A stretch of 64,000 nt of DNA from an uncultured Bacteroidota bacterium (lineage in GTDB: Bacteria; Bacteroidota; Bacteroidia; Chitinophagales; Chitinophagaceae), in assembly GCA_903824665.1 (NCBI GenBank), contig CAIJXT010000003.1:1-64000 (forward strand), written 5' to 3'. The notes beneath the pieces are model-generated. The model did no database searches and was not told the DNA's origin. It was given only the letters and a program-made list of their open reading frames with translations. Shown piece after piece: positions 1 through 8,590 of this stretch; the first letter of the stretch is position 1, and each line of letters begins with the position of its first letter. The position numbers were made by a program, and so were the translations under genes.

Positions 1-126
1 AGTACTACTCGTGTTTTGTCATGTTGATCAAGCGCATCGCCCCGCGGGCAGCCGCGCAGAGAAACATCTTTACATACCACCAGTACTTTTTTCGCTGTAG
101 AAAAAATACGAGCGGATGGGCAAAGC
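1..126 (+). repeat. REP-like intergenic repeat unit L1
   Basis: First of two direct ~126-bp units. It carries the core TTTTGTCATGTTGATCAAGC, a GC-rich block around CCGCGGGC, the segment GAAACATCT, and a hairpin at 83-109 with a T-run arm, loop GCTGTA and an A-run arm. The next unit starts at 127 with the same AGTACTACTCGTG. Related units lie inverted at 22490-22872. The GTCATGTTGA...GAAACATCT layout resembles an intergenic repeat type I associate with Bacteroidota. The array may continue off the left edge. Short ORFs inside it are not credible genes. Confidence 0.85.
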
Positions 127-256
127 AGTACTACTCGTGCTTTGTCATGTTGATCAAGCGCATAGCAATGCGGGTGGCCGCGCAGAGAAACATCTTTACA
201 TTCCAGAGGTACATTTTTTCGCTGTAGAAAAAAAGTACGAACAGATGGGCAGATAG
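127..256 (+). repeat. REP-like intergenic repeat unit L2
   Basis: Second direct copy of the unit at 1-126, diverged at scattered positions. Its hairpin at 209-238 keeps the GCTGTA loop and has GTAC at both outer ends. The unit ends just upstream of the leader of the HTH gene at 435. The start of a further unit (AGTACC) is visible near 256 but does not continue. Confidence 0.8.
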
Positions 257-280
257 TACCCCTTGTTTGCCAAACATAAA

Positions 281-434
281 TTCACCCCAAAACCCGCGCC
301 CACAGCCGAAAAAACTTTTTATCATATCGCGTATACGGCTTATGATATGTAGCTGCCTGCATATCATATACACCCCTTTTGCCCACCACAAAAACCCACC
401 CGACCTTCACACCCAAATACCTAAAATCAACGCC
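281..434 (+). promoter_or_regulatory. Conserved leader with 21-bp-phased TATCATAT array
   Basis: These 154 bp upstream of the HTH gene match 21981-21828 on the other strand, of equal length and with few changes. They hold three 8-bp sites in alternating orientation: TATCATAT (320-327), TATGATAT (341-348) and TATCATAT (362-369). Site centres are exactly 21 bp apart, two helical turns, which suits cooperative protein binding on one DNA face. CGTATACG between sites 1 and 2 is a further palindrome. The inference is an operator or promoter array, possibly bound by the HTH protein itself. No TAnnTTTG box is obvious. Confidence 0.55.
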
Positions 435-1292
435 ATGAATACAGAAAAAAAGCAGCAAGCCCGCAATCTCTATTTCCAGACCGGCCTCAACAAAACCCAG
501 ATTGCCGCCATACTCGAGATCAGCCGTCGTAGCCTCTCCTACTGGGTCAGAGAAGGCGACTGGGACCGCCTCAAAAAATCCGCTGAGCACCTGCCCGCTA
601 TACTGGTGGAGAACTGCTACCACATCTTCGGCAACCTTACCGAGCGATACCTGTCAGAACGCCGCGTCACAGACCCGGTCAAACCCGTAGAGATCGATGC
701 GCTCTACAAACTTACCCGCACCATCAAGAACCTCAAAAGCCGTGCCGCACTCAATGAGTCCATCGAGCTGTGTGGCCACTTTATGGACATGCTCCATGCA
801 AAGAACCCCGAACTGGCACAAGCCGTCATCCCCTACCTCGATGAATACATGACCTCCCGTGCCAACATCAACCGGGACACCCTTCTTCCGGCCCACTTCA
901 CCGGCCTCTCAGGTACCATCCCCTTCCCCGACCCCGACAGAACCGAAACGCTGATCGACCATCGCGAAGCATTCTTCTCCGACCCCGAAACCGTAGAAAC
1001 CTACGAGCGCTGTGGCATCCCCTTCCCCTCCGAAGAAGAGATCAGCACCCTCCCCGGCACCCCTAAACAACCGGCAGACGAAGAAAATATCGACTGCCCA
1101 AACGAGACAGAAGAACAGCAAACCACTGAACCGGAAATCCCCCCCACTGGGAAGCAAGTGCGCAAAAAGTGCGCAAAAAGTAAAGCTCACAAAAACCATA
1201 AACAACTGAGAATCAAAGCATATCGCCACAAAACCAGAAAACAAAAAAATTACCCGGAAAGTGCGCAAAAACCAGAAACGGTCATGAATTGA
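435..1292 (+). CDS. HTH DNA-binding protein, terminase-small-subunit-like N-terminus (copy 1)
   Basis: A 285-aa protein that is the paralogue of 20895-21827. I chose the ATG at 435 because the homology and both copies' leaders fix it there; an upstream in-frame ATG at 267 would translate the leader. Residues ~1-45 read as a helix-turn-helix (KTQIAAILEISRRSLSYWV) followed by GDWDRLKK, the pattern of gpP/Nu1-like phage terminase small-subunit HTH domains. The middle is a conserved alpha-helical region without a known motif. Residues ~200-245 are acidic and Glu/Pro-rich, and the last ~45 residues are Lys/Arg-rich, suited to nucleic-acid binding. The first ~240 residues are nearly identical to copy 2 while the tail differs strongly. 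No terminase large subunit or phage gene is nearby, so a packaging role is unlikely. Function unknown. Confidence 0.7.
   Translation: MNTEKKQQARNLYFQTGLNKTQIAAILEISRRSLSYWVREGDWDRLKKSAEHLPAILVENCYHIFGNLTERYLSERRVTDPVKPVEIDALYKLTRTIKNLKSRAALNESIELCGHFMDMLHAKNPELAQAVIPYLDEYMTSRANINRDTLLPAHFTGLSGTIPFPDPDRTETLIDHREAFFSDPETVETYERCGIPFPSEEEISTLPGTPKQPADEENIDCPNETEEQQTTEPEIPPTGKQVRKKCAKSKAHKNHKQLRIKAYRHKTRKQKNYPESAQKPETVMN
1158..1271 (+). repeat. Three GTGCGCAAAAA motifs inside the HTH gene tail
   Basis: GTGCGCAAAAA occurs at 1158-1168, 1169-1179 and 1261-1271. Relative to the start codon the offsets are 723, 734 and 826, so the three copies lie in reading frames 0, 2 and 1 and encode different residues (VRK, CAK, SAQK). 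The same motif (one copy with C for the first G) sits at identical offsets in the second gene copy although the bases between motifs 2 and 3 differ. The core TGCGCA is palindromic. This suggests selection on DNA rather than on protein. Confidence 0.7.
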
Positions 1293-1531
1293 TCACCCCG
1301 GCGCACCCTTACTAAACACCATTTGCCGTACCGTTGAAGTACTTGCGGCAGCACGCATCAGATAAGGCAGGGTTTCCGGCACAGCAGTCCAAAGATTTTG
1401 AAAATCGATCAGTGCTTTTCTGATGCGAAATACCCCCTGATTCCCCAAAATCCCGCTGCATTCCTGAAATTATTACCCTGATTTGATTTCTTTCCTTATA
1501 TTTACGTGAAATATTTACATTGCGGAATCTT

Positions 1532-2272
1532 ATGACTAAAAAGATTTTAACGTTCCTCTTGCTGGCTGCTATTGGTACCACCACGTTTGTATCTTGTAAA
1601 AAATACAGCGAACCCAAAACCGACCCTACGCGCAACTATTTCCCGCTCACTTTCGGCAGGTCAGTTACTTTCGATGTCGATTCCATATACTACAACGAGG
1701 CTTTGTGTACGCAGTACCGCGTAAAATCTCAGATGAAATATGTGGTAACAGACACATTTTCTGACCGTAAGAACTTCAACAATAAACTGTCCTACATACT
1801 CGATGTGTTCAGCAGGCCTTACGCCGGCGCTATGTGGAAACCCATTAGTGTTATTATCCTCAATCCTACTGCTACCGGGCTCAACTGGACACAGGACAAT
1901 GTGAAATTCACAAAAATGATGTTCCCCATTCAGGACGGCTTCAGCTGGAAAGGCAATGCCGCTGCACCCGTTAATGACGCTGATTTCACATTCCTGAAAG
2001 ACTGGAATTATCAATACCGCGATTTCCGCAAATCTTACAATACCGGCTTTGTCAATTTTGATAACACAGTCACCGTTCTAGAAAACGATGAATCTGTAAA
2101 CTATCCCAATGTCGATTCCGGAGTTGCCGCTTACCGCACTTACTCCAAGGCTGTATATGCGTACAATGTAGGGCTCGTTTACCGCGAACTGACCCATTGG
2201 ACCTACCAGGCCGACAACTCACAATGTGTGAACGGATACTCCGTGGTGATGCGTGCTATAGACCATAACTGA
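1532..2272 (+). CDS. Secreted lipoprotein of unknown function
   Basis: A 246-aa protein starting at the ATG in MTKKILTF; a TTG four codons upstream is less likely. The N-terminus is a lipoprotein signal peptide: two Lys, a hydrophobic core and lipobox FVSC followed by KK, predicting acylation and export to the periplasm or outer membrane. The mature part is rich in aromatic and polar residues with alternating beta-type patterning and no recognised catalytic motif. It resembles, in style and in the FPLTFG.../FKEGSYW start of the mature part, the smaller lipoprotein at 55697-56251. It ends 4 bp before the protease gene at 2277, so the two are probably cotranscribed. Function not known. Confidence 0.75.
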   Translation: MTKKILTFLLLAAIGTTTFVSCKKYSEPKTDPTRNYFPLTFGRSVTFDVDSIYYNEALCTQYRVKSQMKYVVTDTFSDRKNFNNKLSYILDVFSRPYAGAMWKPISVIILNPTATGLNWTQDNVKFTKMMFPIQDGFSWKGNAAAPVNDADFTFLKDWNYQYRDFRKSYNTGFVNFDNTVTVLENDESVNYPNVDSGVAAYRTYSKAVYAYNVGLVYRELTHWTYQADNSQCVNGYSVVMRAIDHN

Positions 2273-2276
2273 TAAT

Positions 2277-3944
2277 ATGTGCAGAGGTGTTAGAGTGATA
2301 TTGCTATTAGCTGCTGGTTTGCTGTGCGGTGATGTTTCCGCAGTGCAGTTCGCATATATTGTAAAATTCACAGACAAAAACAACACCCCTTTCAGCCTCA
2401 CCTCTCCACTGGCCTATCTTAGTTCCCGTTCCATCGACAGGCGCACTTCTCAGGGCATCGCTATTGACAGTACAGACCTTCCGGTAAATACCGCTTATTT
2501 AGACAGTGTCATTACCCTTACAGGTGGCAAAATGCATGGCACCTCTCGCTGGATCAACAGTTGTGTTGTATTACTACCCGACACCAATGCTATTCATGCA
2601 CTGAACGGAAAGCCATATATACATAGCTACAAACGCATAGCATTCTATACCGACAGCCTGCACAGACCCTTACCCGCAGATACCAACGGTCGTCAGGCGG
2701 CAAAAACTACCGCCGGTGGAAGTGCCCATTACGGCAACACCTGGAACCAGACCGCACGGGTAAAAGGTGATATCCTTCATGACGATGGATACACCGGCAA
2801 CGGCAAGCTGATCGCTGTGTTTGATGCAGGCTTCATCGATGCCGATACCCATGTCGGGTTCAGCAGTATGTGGTCTTCCGGCCGTGTATTGGACAAATAC
2901 AATTTCACCCTCGCCACCGACTTCATTTTTGGTTACGACACTCATGGCGCAAAGGCATTGTCCACTATGGCAGGGTATATACCAGGCACCTATGTAGGTA
3001 GCGCTCCGGCAGCGTCCTATGCGTTATATATCACAGAAGACGGCAATTCTGAGCAGCCTATAGAGCTGGTCAATATGTTGTTTGCCTGCGAGCGTGCAGA
3101 TAGTTTAGGGGCAGACATCATCACCACATCCCTCGGCTATAATACGTTCGATAACGTTACAGACAATTTTGTATTTGCTACAGACTTTGATGGCAAAACC
3201 ACCATTGCAGCAAAGGCTGCAAATACCGCAGTTACCAAGGGTATACTCTTTGTGGCATCTGCCGGCAATGAGGGCGGCGGCGGCTGGAACATGATCCTTA
3301 CGCCCGGCGATGCCGACAGCGCACTCACCATTGGCTCTGTCGATGTGTCCGGTGCCAACGCCCCCAATAGCGGCTTCGGACCTAATGCTGCCGGCCGCGT
3401 AAAACCAGATGTGTGTGCTATGGGACAGGGTGCCGCATTGCTCATCGGCAGTTCGGGCTTTATCAATCAGAATGGCACATCCTATTCCACACCCCAGGTA
3501 GCTGGTTGGGCGGCATGTTTGTGGCAGGCTTACCCCACAGCCACTCCATTCCAGATCCGGCAGGCCATTATCAGGTGCGCCAGTTCTTTCGCAACTCCCG
3601 GTGCGCAGATTGGGTACGGCATTCCCGACTTCAGCTGTTCGCATCAGCTCATGCTCAGCATTCCGGATACGCCTCCTCCGTTTTCTCCGGCCACCTGGGT
3701 AGCAGCAGCGCCCAACCCCTTTTCAGACAAGATCACCCTCATCGTCGCTCCCGACACCGAACAGCGGGTGCAGTTTACCATAACCGATATGGCTGGCAGA
3801 GAGGTTTACTCCGACAATGCCTTTTTCAACAAAGGGTTCAATGACCCAATTAGTATTTCAATAGCTGGCCTTCCGTCAGGCATTTATATGCTCAGAGCCG
3901 TGTCGCCCACAGAGCAGCAGGTACTGAAGCTGGTAAAGCAATAA
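2277..3944 (+). CDS. Subtilisin-like (S8) serine protease with T9SS type A sorting domain
   Basis: A 555-aa secreted protease. A signal peptide (hydrophobic stretch ~6-22) is followed by the Bacteroidota S8 pro-region pattern YIVKFTDK...YLSSRSIDRR. The catalytic triad is visible as Asp in FDAGF (~183), His in THGAKALS (~223) and Ser in GTSYSTPQVAGW (~402), with the oxyanion-region motif ASAGNEGG between. The last ~80 residues (APNPFSDKI...GIYMLRAV...KLVKQ) form a T9SS type A C-terminal sorting domain, so the enzyme should cross the outer membrane through T9SS and be released or surface-attached. It starts 4 bp after the lipoprotein gene. Substrate unknown. Confidence 0.92.
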   Translation: MCRGVRVILLLAAGLLCGDVSAVQFAYIVKFTDKNNTPFSLTSPLAYLSSRSIDRRTSQGIAIDSTDLPVNTAYLDSVITLTGGKMHGTSRWINSCVVLLPDTNAIHALNGKPYIHSYKRIAFYTDSLHRPLPADTNGRQAAKTTAGGSAHYGNTWNQTARVKGDILHDDGYTGNGKLIAVFDAGFIDADTHVGFSSMWSSGRVLDKYNFTLATDFIFGYDTHGAKALSTMAGYIPGTYVGSAPAASYALYITEDGNSEQPIELVNMLFACERADSLGADIITTSLGYNTFDNVTDNFVFATDFDGKTTIAAKAANTAVTKGILFVASAGNEGGGGWNMILTPGDADSALTIGSVDVSGANAPNSGFGPNAAGRVKPDVCAMGQGAALLIGSSGFINQNGTSYSTPQVAGWAACLWQAYPTATPFQIRQAIIRCASSFATPGAQIGYGIPDFSCSHQLMLSIPDTPPPFSPATWVAAAPNPFSDKITLIVAPDTEQRVQFTITDMAGREVYSDNAFFNKGFNDPISISIAGLPSGIYMLRAVSPTEQQVLKLVKQ

Positions 3945-3970
3945 TTGTATTACACCACATAACCGTTCGT

Positions 3971-5110
3971 ATGTTTAGTTACTGGGAGCAGCAGAGTTTT
4001 GCTCACTACAACCATATTATTGTTGGTGCCGGTATCGTAGGGCTCAGCCTGGCAATAGAGCTGCGCGAGCGGTTTCCCCATTCTCGGGTACTCATACTGG
4101 AGCGTGGACTGCTACCTGTTGGTGCCAGCACCCGCAATGCCGGTTTTGCCTGCATGGGCAGCGCCACAGAGCTCCTCGACGATCTCACTACTACAAGCAC
4201 CGATGAAGTGATCGGGCTATTTGCAGCCCGCAAAAAAGGGCTCGAAAAATTGAGAAACAGACTCGGCGACGACCGCATCGGCTACAAGGCAGACGGAGGT
4301 TTCGAGCTCATCGGCGATCGCGAATACCACCTGCTCAACAGGCTGGACGAACTGAATGAGCTACTCAAACCTTTAACGGGCGCACCGGCCTTCAAACCGG
4401 CAAACGACCGTATCGCTGACTTCGGCTTTGCCGGCACATATGCCCGGGCGCTCATTGAGAATACCTGCGAGGGCGGCTTGCATACCGGAAAGATGATGAG
4501 GGCACTTACCGATATGGCCATACAGTACGGAGTAGAGATAAAGACCGGTGCTGAAGTAATGGGATTCGAAGAAGCACCCGCTGCAGTGTCTGTTACAGTA
4601 AAAGATCCCTTCCGCAAAGCGGAGTGGTTATTGCAGTGCGACACCATCAGCCTTTGCACCAATGCGTTTACCCGCAGTCTGCTGCCTGCCGCGGATGTGG
4701 TTCCCGGCCGCGGACAGGTGCTCATCACGGCACCGATACCGGGGTTAAAGTTCAGGGGCATCTTTCATTTCGATAAAGGGTACTACTACTTCAGGGAGAT
4801 AGATGGAAGAGTATTGTTTGGCGGCGGCCGCAACCTCGACTTCGAAACCGAAAGAACAACAGACATAGCGCTCAACAGTATGATCCAGGCAGACCTTGAG
4901 GAAAAACTCCGCACCATCATATTGCCCGGAACCGAATTTCGGATCGATCAGCGCTGGGCAGGGATAATGGCCTTCGGCACCACCAAGAATCCCATTGTGA
5001 AGGCTATATCACACCGGGTATACGGTGCCTTCCGCATGGGGGGCATGGGCGTTGCGCTCGGTAGCGACGCAGCATACCGGATCGCCTGTATTATTCAGGA
5101 AAACCAATAG
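3971..5110 (+). CDS. FAD-dependent oxidoreductase, DAO/glycine-oxidase-like family
   Basis: A 379-aa cytoplasmic flavoprotein with no signal peptide. The N-terminal Rossmann motif is IIVGAGIVGLSLAIE (Gly 19, 21, 24), followed by an acidic strand end LILER that would bind the ribose of FAD. The sequence STRNAGFACMGS is typical of D-amino-acid-oxidase-fold enzymes, where RNAGF contacts the flavin. The C-terminus has GAFRMGGMGVALG, the second FAD-contacting segment. Family members oxidise secondary or primary amines or hydroxy acids; the substrate cannot be told from sequence. It follows the protease by 26 bp and may be cotranscribed, but no functional link is evident. Confidence 0.85.
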   Translation: MFSYWEQQSFAHYNHIIVGAGIVGLSLAIELRERFPHSRVLILERGLLPVGASTRNAGFACMGSATELLDDLTTTSTDEVIGLFAARKKGLEKLRNRLGDDRIGYKADGGFELIGDREYHLLNRLDELNELLKPLTGAPAFKPANDRIADFGFAGTYARALIENTCEGGLHTGKMMRALTDMAIQYGVEIKTGAEVMGFEEAPAAVSVTVKDPFRKAEWLLQCDTISLCTNAFTRSLLPAADVVPGRGQVLITAPIPGLKFRGIFHFDKGYYYFREIDGRVLFGGGRNLDFETERTTDIALNSMIQADLEEKLRTIILPGTEFRIDQRWAGIMAFGTTKNPIVKAISHRVYGAFRMGGMGVALGSDAAYRIACIIQENQ

Positions 5111-5199
5111 CAGTTAATGCGGTTGTAATTGAAGAGGGTCAGGTAGCAAAGTAGGTTGTTTGTAATGCGGTCAGTTGGCGGCCCCGATCCAATACATAA

Positions 5200-5556
5200 C
5201 TACAGACCCTCCCAGTGCTCGAACAGTAGATTAAGGTAGTGGTTCTCTTCGTGGGTGATCACATCGTCGGCCTTGGCAAGCTGCAATGCAAAACTGATCA
5301 GCTTCTTTCGCTCTTCTGGAGTTGCGTCATCATAGAAGTCGTCCATTGCCTTGTAATAATGGCGTTCCCAGTCATCCCTTTTCAGGTTACTGATGACTTC
5401 CATTTGTTTGTCCAGATTAACGTTGAAGGGAAACTCTTCTGCCAGGTAATTGCGTATCACCATATCTTCCTTACCGCTGACCCTGTAGTCAACAGCCGAA
5501 AGGATCATCAGTAGGTGATAACCTGCTATTGTTTTATTCATCCGGTTGTTTGGCAT
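5200..5556 (-). CDS. TerB-like small helical protein
   Basis: A 118-aa, all-helical, acidic cytoplasmic protein. The pattern DYRVSGKEDMVIRNYL... at the N-terminal end and KADDVITHEENHYLNLL at the C-terminal end gives two similar acidic helix-loop segments, as in the TerB/TerB-like fold where paired acidic residues bind metal. It lies 27 bp downstream of ald and on the same strand, so it is probably the second gene of that operon. The TerB name comes from tellurite-resistance loci, but no other ter gene is present, so resistance should not be inferred. Role unknown. Confidence 0.7.
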   Translation of the reverse strand: MPNNRMNKTIAGYHLLMILSAVDYRVSGKEDMVIRNYLAEEFPFNVNLDKQMEVISNLKRDDWERHYYKAMDDFYDDATPEERKKLISFALQLAKADDVITHEENHYLNLLFEHWEGL

Positions 5557-5583
5557 AGTTGTATATACGAATGAAAAGTAAAA

Positions 5584-6795
5584 TCAGCTTTGCGATGATA
5601 GCAGCAAATCCAGATCTGTATACTTAAACCCGAATTTGCGTGCGATAGGTGCGTTGGTGATGCAGCCTTTATACATATACACTCCGCGCCTGATGCCGCT
5701 CTTAGACAATATTATACCCTCTACACCGCCCATATCAGCGCTTTGCTGCATGATCGGCATCAGCACATTACTGATCGCTCGCGATGCTGTCCGCGACACA
5801 CCCGACGCTATATTGGGTACACAGTAATGTATGACATCGTATTTCTTGAAAATCGGTTTCTCGTGAGAGGTCAGCCGTGATGTTTCAAAGCAGCCGCCAC
5901 GGTCCATACTCACATCAATGATCACCGAGCCGGCACGCATATTGCTCACCATCTGCTCAGTTACAACCACTGGTGTTATGCCGTTTACAGGTTTCAGTGC
6001 GCCAATAGCAACATCAGCATTTCTGAGCTCTTCGGCAAGTGTTACCGGTTCTATCACAGAGGTGAAGCAACGCCTGCCAATGTTGTTCTGAAGACGCATG
6101 AGCCGATAGATCGAGTTGTCGAATATCTTCACCGAGGCCCCCAGACCGAATGCCGCCCTTGCAGCAAACTCACCAACAACCCCTGCTCCAATGATCAATA
6201 CCCGCGCAGGCGGAACCCCGGAGATACCGCCAAGCAGCACACCCTTACCGTTATCCGTGTTGCCAAGATACCGCGCCGCTGTAAGTATTGCATAGTTGCC
6301 CGCAATCTCGCTCATCGATCGCACAATCGGATATGCTCCGGCATCGTCTTTTATAGAGTCGAAGGCTATGGCGATAATCTTTTTAGCTATCAGCTGTTCC
6401 AGCGTCTCTGCTTTGAGCATCGGCATATGTATCGGCGATATTACCACCTGATTAGGCTGCAGCAGTGCCGCCTCCTGTTCAGATATCGGTGCCGATTTGA
6501 TAATCGTTGTTGCTTTATACAGTGCTGCTTTGTCGTAAACTATTTGTGCTCCTGCCTCGCTGTAGTCGTTGTCAAAATAAAACGAACCATCACCTGCCCC
6601 ATGTTCCACGATCACTTCGTTCCCATCATTCACCAAAACCGAAACGGCATCGGGGGTAAGCGGAACACGATTTTCCTGAAATATGGTTTCCTTAGGTATG
6701 CCTATAAACAGTTTCTTTCTTCTGGGCGTAACCTGCAGCGTCTCCTCGAGCGGCACGTAAGAAAATGACGGAGATATGTATGGCTTTTTACTCAT
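5584..6795 (-). CDS. ald: Alanine dehydrogenase
   Basis: A 403-aa member of the alanine dehydrogenase/transhydrogenase family, which interconverts L-alanine and pyruvate plus ammonia with NAD. The N-terminal catalytic domain has GIPKETIFQENRVPLTP, where the Arg contacts substrate, then a Lys in IIKSAP and the catalytic-type His in SPIHMP. The NAD domain carries VLIIGAGVVGEFAARAA (GxGxxG). The segment GSVIIDVSMDRGGCFETSR and the late HYCVPNIASGVSRTAS are diagnostic. The N-terminal ~25 residues extend beyond the usual ~370-aa enzyme, as is common in this phylum. It is cotranscribed with the TerB-like gene downstream. It likely works in nitrogen or carbon supply. Confidence 0.9.
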   Translation of the reverse strand: MSKKPYISPSFSYVPLEETLQVTPRRKKLFIGIPKETIFQENRVPLTPDAVSVLVNDGNEVIVEHGAGDGSFYFDNDYSEAGAQIVYDKAALYKATTIIKSAPISEQEAALLQPNQVVISPIHMPMLKAETLEQLIAKKIIAIAFDSIKDDAGAYPIVRSMSEIAGNYAILTAARYLGNTDNGKGVLLGGISGVPPARVLIIGAGVVGEFAARAAFGLGASVKIFDNSIYRLMRLQNNIGRRCFTSVIEPVTLAEELRNADVAIGALKPVNGITPVVVTEQMVSNMRAGSVIIDVSMDRGGCFETSRLTSHEKPIFKKYDVIHYCVPNIASGVSRTASRAISNVLMPIMQQSADMGGVEGIILSKSGIRRGVYMYKGCITNAPIARKFGFKYTDLDLLLSSQS

Positions 6796-6913
6796 GCCCG
6801 CAAACGGGTTAGTTTAACTATCGACAATATACAATATTACTTCTTACAAAAGAAGCACATTAACAAACAACCTTCTGTTAATTCAAACATTAACAACAAC
6901 TACAACAAGGGCA

Positions 6914-6945
6914 TTGTGGTTTTGTGGCTTTAAATTTTATTTTTG
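6914..6945 (+). promoter_or_regulatory. Predicted rpoN promoter
   Basis: TATTTTTG (6938-6945) matches the Bacteroidota -7 consensus TAnnTTTG. A TTG at 6914-6916 lies 21 bp upstream, a plausible -33 element. The start codon of rpoN is at 7057, giving a leader of about 105 nt. Assigned by pattern only. Confidence 0.45.
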
Positions 6946-7056
6946 CATAGGATAAGGCTTTGCCAGAGGGGCAAATCATCCGGATGTATTGGCCGTAATA
7001 ATAAATATTGATAACATCATTTTCAGATTTAACCCTCCGGCTAAATAAACCGTACT

Positions 7057-8556
7057 ATGTTAAGACAGTCGACACAACAGAAATTATTACAGAAATTGTC
7101 TCCGCAGCAGATTCAGTTGATGAAACTGTTGCAGATACCTACGGCCAATCTGGAGGAACGCATCAAAGAAGAACTTGAAGAAAATCCTGCTTTGGAGTTT
7201 GAGCTCGACAATACTAGTCCCGATCAGGACACATACGAACTTGAAGACCCCAAAACAGGTGACGACGACAGCACAGAACCCGGAGAAGAAGTTGAATTGA
7301 GTAATGATGCAGCTGAAAAGGTAGATCTCGATGATTTTTTGCGCCGCGAGGACGATGAAAGTGCTGGGTATGATTACAGCGATGACTATTATGGTGGAGG
7401 AAGCGACGACAAGCAGGTGACACCGGCAAGAGTGGAAACAAGCTTTCATGACTACCTGCTCGATCAGTTGGGAATGCTGGAACTGGATGATCGCAGACAC
7501 AGAATTGCCGAGCAGATTATAGGCAGCCTGGATGAAGATGGATACCTCCGGCGCGAAGCAGGATCTATTGCCGACGATCTTGCTTTTGGCCAGAATATTG
7601 AAACCTCGATAGAGGAAATAAATGAACTGATACTGAAGATACAATTGTTCGATCCGCCGGGTACATGTGTATGGACGCTTCAGGATTGCCTGATACTACA
7701 GTTGAAACGCATGCCCGATGCAAAGCCGGTACGCGATGCGATAAAGGTTTTGGACAAGTATTTCAACGAATTTACAAAGAAACACTACGATAAGATACAG
7801 AAGCATCTGGAACTATCTGATGAAGACTTCAAGCACGTTATCAATAGTATCATCAAGCTAAACCCGAAGCCCGGCGCAGCTTTTACTGTTGTTAACAAGG
7901 CAGAGAGTTATATCATTCCAGACTTCTTTGTGTTCAATAACAATGGTATACTTGAGCTGACGCTGAATTCAAAGAATGCGCCGGAACTCAGAATCTCTGA
8001 GGGGTACAAAGAAATGATGAAAGCTTATGACCGGAGTGAAAAGAAAAACAAAAACCAGAAGGAAACAGTACTGTTCATCAAGCAAAAGCTGGATGCTGCC
8101 AAGTGGTTTATAGACGCGATAAAACAAAGGCAACACACGCTGCTGCATACTATGCAGGCTATTATTGGATTTCAGAAAGAGTTCTTCCTGACTGGTGACG
8201 AAACAGTACTCAAACCAATGATTCTGAAAGATATTGCACAGATGACGAGTCTGGATATCTCTACCGTATCGAGGGTGGCCAACAGCAAGTTTGTACAGAC
8301 TGAGTATGGCACCTATAAACTGAAATTCTTCTTCTCGGAAGCATTGCATACCGAAAATGGCGAGGAAGTGTCGACCCGTGAAGTGAAAAACATTTTGCAC
8401 GAGATGATTAGCGCTGAAAACAAGCGTAAACCACTGTCTGACGAACACCTTACGGATATGCTAATGGAGAAAGGTTATAATATTGCACGGCGAACAGTAG
8501 CCAAGTACCGGGAACAACTGAATGTACCCGTGGCGCGCCTCAGGAAAGAACTGTAG
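7057..8556 (+). CDS. rpoN: RNA polymerase sigma-54 factor RpoN
   Basis: A 499-aa sigma-54 factor. Region I (residues 1-50) is the Gln/Leu-rich activator-interacting segment (QQKLLQKLSPQQIQLMKLLQIP...LEENPALE). It is followed by a long acidic region II (~55-125, with clustered Asp/Glu and Tyr/Gly). The core-binding and HTH regions come next, and the RpoN box ARRTVAKYRE sits near residue 480, where it reads the -24 element. Length and domain order are normal. Sigma-54 needs AAA+ activators for open-complex formation; none is encoded in this window. It has its own predicted promoter. Confidence 0.97.
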   Translation: MLRQSTQQKLLQKLSPQQIQLMKLLQIPTANLEERIKEELEENPALEFELDNTSPDQDTYELEDPKTGDDDSTEPGEEVELSNDAAEKVDLDDFLRREDDESAGYDYSDDYYGGGSDDKQVTPARVETSFHDYLLDQLGMLELDDRRHRIAEQIIGSLDEDGYLRREAGSIADDLAFGQNIETSIEEINELILKIQLFDPPGTCVWTLQDCLILQLKRMPDAKPVRDAIKVLDKYFNEFTKKHYDKIQKHLELSDEDFKHVINSIIKLNPKPGAAFTVVNKAESYIIPDFFVFNNNGILELTLNSKNAPELRISEGYKEMMKAYDRSEKKNKNQKETVLFIKQKLDAAKWFIDAIKQRQHTLLHTMQAIIGFQKEFFLTGDETVLKPMILKDIAQMTSLDISTVSRVANSKFVQTEYGTYKLKFFFSEALHTENGEEVSTREVKNILHEMISAENKRKPLSDEHLTDMLMEKGYNIARRTVAKYREQLNVPVARLRKEL

Positions 8557-8590
8557 CCGATCCCGGGTAAATGCAAACAGGAGTATTAAG

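Noticed and set aside
1-256. CRISPR array or phage attachment site
   Set aside because: The units are ~126 bp, contiguous, without short repeats and spacers, and no cas gene or integrase is near.
435-1292. Remnant of a prophage (terminase small subunit)
   Set aside because: Only the HTH start resembles terminase. No large subunit, portal, capsid or other phage gene lies near either copy.
5200-5556. Tellurite-resistance protein
   Set aside because: The fold resembles TerB, but no other ter gene is present and TerB-like folds are used in many unrelated proteins.
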